Assembly (NCBI RefSeq): GCF_016009175.1
Contig: NZ_JADUCM010000026.1
Location: 17,007-81,006, forward strand
DNA length: 64,000 nt
Reading direction: 5' to 3'
Source of the DNA: Pseudomonas alkylphenolica
GTDB taxonomy: Bacteria; Pseudomonadota; Gammaproteobacteria; Pseudomonadales; Pseudomonadaceae
Part shown: piece after piece, positions 61,849 through 64,000 of the stretch
Layout: the number at the start of each line of letters is the position of its first letter
Position numbering within the stretch: the first letter of the stretch is position 1
Position numbers and translations under genes: made by a program
The notes under the pieces: model-generated
The model's database searches: none
Told to the model about the DNA's origin: nothing
What the model saw: only the letters and a program-made list of their open reading frames with translations

Positions 61849-63312
61849 ATGAGCACACTATTTTGCCGTTCATTGCTGGCGCTGGCACTTGGGGCGTCGG
61901 CCGTGGGGGGCGTACAGGCTGCCACCTACTCCGCAAGCAAACCGGCCAATGAGGTGGCTGGCATTCCGGCAGGCACCGTGATCACCCCGTCCAGTGCCCG
62001 GGTAATTGCCCAGGACACTTACCTGTGGGGCTGGCCGCTGGTCAACGCCTTCAATCGCCGCACCGCGTTTTCCGCTGCCCCGGAGCCGGGACTGATGGGC
62101 GGCTTTCTGCCGGCGGCGCCGACCGGTTACATCAGCATGCTCAGCGACTACATCTCGCCGCAACAACGCTGGGTGGCGCACCCCAACCAGGATGTGGTCT
62201 ACGGCTTCGGCTACGGTGCCACCGACGACGAGCCGGTCGTGCTGCAAGTGCCGGATTTCGGCGATCGCTACTGGGTGTACGCGTTGTACGACGCCCGCAG
62301 CGAAGAGTTCTCCACACTGGGTAAACAGTACGGTACGCAACCGGGCAATTACCTGGTCGTCGGCCCGAACTGGAAGGGCACGGTACCGGACGGCATTGCC
62401 GGGGTGATCAAAGCACCGACCGAACTGGTGGCGATCGGCCCGCGGGTGTTCATGGATGACAGCCAGCAGGACCGCGACGCCATCAAGGCGACCCTCAATC
62501 AGGTGGTGGTCTACCCGCTGAGCCAGTACACCGGTAAAGCGGTCAGCAAGGACTGGAGCAAAACCCCGCATTTTCCTGCGGCACAAAAGTCGTCCAGCGA
62601 GACCCGTTGGGTCGACCCGGAAAAATTCTTCGACCAGTTGCCGCAGGTAATCGCCAAGGTGTCGCCACTGGCCGGAGAGGAAAGCCGCTATGCGATGATC
62701 AAGGCCTTGCTGGAGGCGGCGGCCAAGGACCCGGCGGTGAAAAAAGCCATCGTCCAGGCGGCGGTGGATACCGAGGCACAGGTGGTGGCGCCGCTGTTTT
62801 CCTTCCGCACCAATGGCTCACGCCTGCCCGGCGGCTGGAACACCCCGACCAATGTCGCGCGCTGGGGCAATGACTACCTGACGCGTACGGCCACGGCGAA
62901 ATCCAACATGTACACCAACCAGCCGGAGGAAACCCGCTACTTTTTTGCCGAAGTGGACGACAAGGACGGGCGCCTCAACGGCGCAAACCGCTACACCGTG
63001 ACCTTCGCCAAAGGCCAGACACCCCCGGTGGACGGCTTCTGGTCGCTGACCCTGTACGATCCGCTGCATTTCTTCGCGCCCAACGCCCTGAACCGTTATT
63101 CGCTGGGCACCAAGAACAGCAAGCACCTGCGCTACAACGACGATGGTTCGCTGACTCTGTACGTCCAGCATGACAACCCGGGCAAGGACAAGCAGGACAA
63201 TTGGCTGCCAGCCCCCGGCAGCGATTTCGAACTGACCATCCGCACCTACTGGCCGAAACCTGAAGTGCTCAGCGGCCAGTGGTTGCCGCCAGCGGTCAAA
63301 CGCGTGAACTGA
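61849..63312 (+). CDS. DUF1254/DUF1214 exported protein, long form
   Basis: A 487-residue exported protein with signal peptide (LALGASAVGGVQA / ATYSAS). DUF1254: VIAQDTYLWGWPLVNAFNRR, YISPQQRWVAHPNQDVVYGFGYG, VLQVPDFGDRYWVYALYD. DUF1214: YFFAEVDDKDGRLNGANRYTVTF, PVDGFWSLTLYDPLHFF, NRYSLGTKNSKHL. ATG 61849 is chosen, since GGAG lies ten bases upstream and a signal peptide begins there. Upstream in-frame codons belong to the RND coding region. It has its own promoter after a terminator and is related to the protein at 47632-48927. Function unknown. Confidence 0.9.
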   Translation: MSTLFCRSLLALALGASAVGGVQAATYSASKPANEVAGIPAGTVITPSSARVIAQDTYLWGWPLVNAFNRRTAFSAAPEPGLMGGFLPAAPTGYISMLSDYISPQQRWVAHPNQDVVYGFGYGATDDEPVVLQVPDFGDRYWVYALYDARSEEFSTLGKQYGTQPGNYLVVGPNWKGTVPDGIAGVIKAPTELVAIGPRVFMDDSQQDRDAIKATLNQVVVYPLSQYTGKAVSKDWSKTPHFPAAQKSSSETRWVDPEKFFDQLPQVIAKVSPLAGEESRYAMIKALLEAAAKDPAVKKAIVQAAVDTEAQVVAPLFSFRTNGSRLPGGWNTPTNVARWGNDYLTRTATAKSNMYTNQPEETRYFFAEVDDKDGRLNGANRYTVTFAKGQTPPVDGFWSLTLYDPLHFFAPNALNRYSLGTKNSKHLRYNDDGSLTLYVQHDNPGKDKQDNWLPAPGSDFELTIRTYWPKPEVLSGQWLPPAVKRVN

Positions 63313-63331
63313 CGCGCTAAAGCGTAGCGGT

Positions 63332-63360
63332 ACCGGGACGGTCTGTGCGGCCGCCCCGGT
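63332..63360. terminator. Terminator-like hairpin between convergent genes
   Basis: ACCGGGACGG (63332-63341) and CCGCCCCGGT (63351-63360) pair with one mismatch around a 9-base loop, between DUF1254 and the SDR gene. Confidence 0.5.
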
Positions 63361-63365
63361 GCTGG

Positions 63366-64000
63366 TTACAGGCTGCTCACCAACTGCCCGCCATCGACGG
63401 AGAGCACTGCGCCGGACATGTAGGCGCCGGCTTCGCTGGCCAGCAGCAGGAAGGGTCCGTCAAGCTCATCCAGTTTGCCCAGGCGACGCATGGGGACTGC
63501 CGCGCGGATGTAGGCCTGGCCTTTTTCGCTGTCGAAATAGCCGTCGGTCATCTCGGTGATGAAGTAGCCCGGTGCGATGGCGTTGACCCGGATGTCGTGT
63601 CGGGCCAGTTCCAGTGCCAGCGACTTGGTCAGTTGCACGACGCCGGCCTTGGCCGCGCAGTAATGGCTGTAGCCGGTGCCCACGCGCAGGCCGAGCATCG
63701 AGGCGATATTGACGATACTGCCGCCACGCTCGGCGCGCGCCAGGCGTTGCGCCGCGCACTGGGCCACACGCCAGACGCCGTCGAGGTTGGTCGAGATCAT
63801 GGGGCGCCAGTCTTCTTCGCTGAGCTCCAGCACGCGCTGGCTGTCGCCGACGCCGGCATTGTTGAGCACCACGTCAACCGTACCGAAGGCGGCCTCGGCG
63901 CTGTCGAAGGCGGCTTCGACGCTGGCGCGGTCGGTAACATCCATTGCCACCGGCAGCGCCTCGCCGCCATCCTCGCGGATTAGTCTCTTAAACACATCTG
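63366..64000 (-). CDS. SDR family oxidoreductase (5' end cut off)
   Basis: About 210 residues of a classical short-chain dehydrogenase are visible: VLNNAGVGD, IASMLGLRVGTGYSHYCAAKA (catalytic Tyr-x3-Lys), NAIAPGYFITEM, LSVDGGQLVSSL at the end. The N-terminal nucleotide-binding glycine motif lies beyond the window. From 63980 onward the coding sequence no longer matches its paralog at 9100-9873 and appears to be adapter. The two proteins are about three quarters identical by eye over the shared part. Confidence 0.88.
   Translation of the reverse strand, partial: DVFKRLIREDGGEALPVAMDVTDRASVEAAFDSAEAAFGTVDVVLNNAGVGDSQRVLELSEEDWRPMISTNLDGVWRVAQCAAQRLARAERGGSIVNIASMLGLRVGTGYSHYCAAKAGVVQLTKSLALELARHDIRVNAIAPGYFITEMTDGYFDSEKGQAYIRAAVPMRRLGKLDELDGPFLLLASEAGAYMSGAVLSVDGGQLVSSL
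63981..64000. other. Terminal bases resembling a Tn5/Nextera mosaic end
   Basis: The last 20 bases read TAGTCTCTTAAACACATCTG. They match the 19-bp mosaic end CTGTCTCTTATACACATCT at 16 of 19 positions, and the next base G is what one adapter arm has. The SDR homology stops at exactly this point. Probably an untrimmed sequencing adapter with read errors at a contig end. Confidence 0.6.

Overview
The window reads as a stretch of a GC-rich (by eye about 60-63% G+C) gammaproteobacterial chromosome, most likely a Pseudomonas of the P. putida type. The grounds are the codon bias, the two forms of REP element typical of pseudomonads (6993-7080 and 34183-34559), a catBCA ortho-cleavage operon, and an indole-3-acetic acid (iac) cluster in the order described for P. 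putida 1290. I see no rRNA, tRNA, CRISPR array, insertion sequence or phage gene. The window is almost wholly catabolic and regulatory accessory metabolism.

Region 1 (1-5160): the tail of an unidentified gene, an exported tyrosine phosphatase fused to an autotransporter barrel, an AraC regulator, a PPK2 polyphosphate kinase and a second AraC regulator. Region 2 (5345-17769): an acyl-CoA synthetase, a PrpR-type sigma-54 activator, and a tightly packed minus-strand beta-oxidation operon (acyl-CoA dehydrogenase, FadB-like protein, thiolase, SDR), followed by a large MalT-like LuxR regulator. Region 3 (18091-22194): a plus-strand operon that looks like the levulinate Lva system (phosphotransferase, DUF6285 protein, ACAD10/11-type dehydrogenase, SDR) with an added histidine phosphatase. 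Its inferred job is removal of a 4-hydroxyl from acyl-CoAs by phosphorylation and elimination.

Region 4 (22250-28001): alpha/beta hydrolase, catB-catC-catA, an MFS transporter and a NIPSNAP protein. A CatR-type ATAC-N7-GTAT site precedes catB, but no catR is present. Region 5 (28225-38441): iacABCDEFG, a REP array, divergent iacR (MarR), iacH, iacI and a translationally coupled aldehyde dehydrogenase. The same 24-bp palindrome, GTGAATA-N10-TATTCAY, stands before iacA and iacH and is the likely IacR operator. Together regions 4 and 5 encode conversion of indole-3-acetate to catechol and then to the 3-oxoadipate enol-lactone. Region 6 (38718-46655): APC permease, AlgE-type porin, two AraC regulators that converge, and an ornithine-cyclodeaminase-like / RidA / FAD oxidoreductase operon.

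Region 7 (46661-64000): the least explained part. It has two DUF1254 proteins, an outer-membrane protein, a 47-residue exported small protein, a periplasmic sulfatase, a cupin dioxygenase-like protein, a 3-beta-HSD-type reductase, a zinc-type dehydrogenase, an AraC regulator, and a DUF1302 / DUF1329 / YCF48-like / RND-MMPL envelope set. A repeated motif with core GCAAATGACAAA, arranged as half-sites 21 bp apart, lies at three promoters here and suggests one regulon run by the local AraC protein. The substrate is inferred to be hydrophobic and perhaps sulfated. The last 20 bases resemble the Tn5/Nextera mosaic end and should not be trusted as genome sequence.
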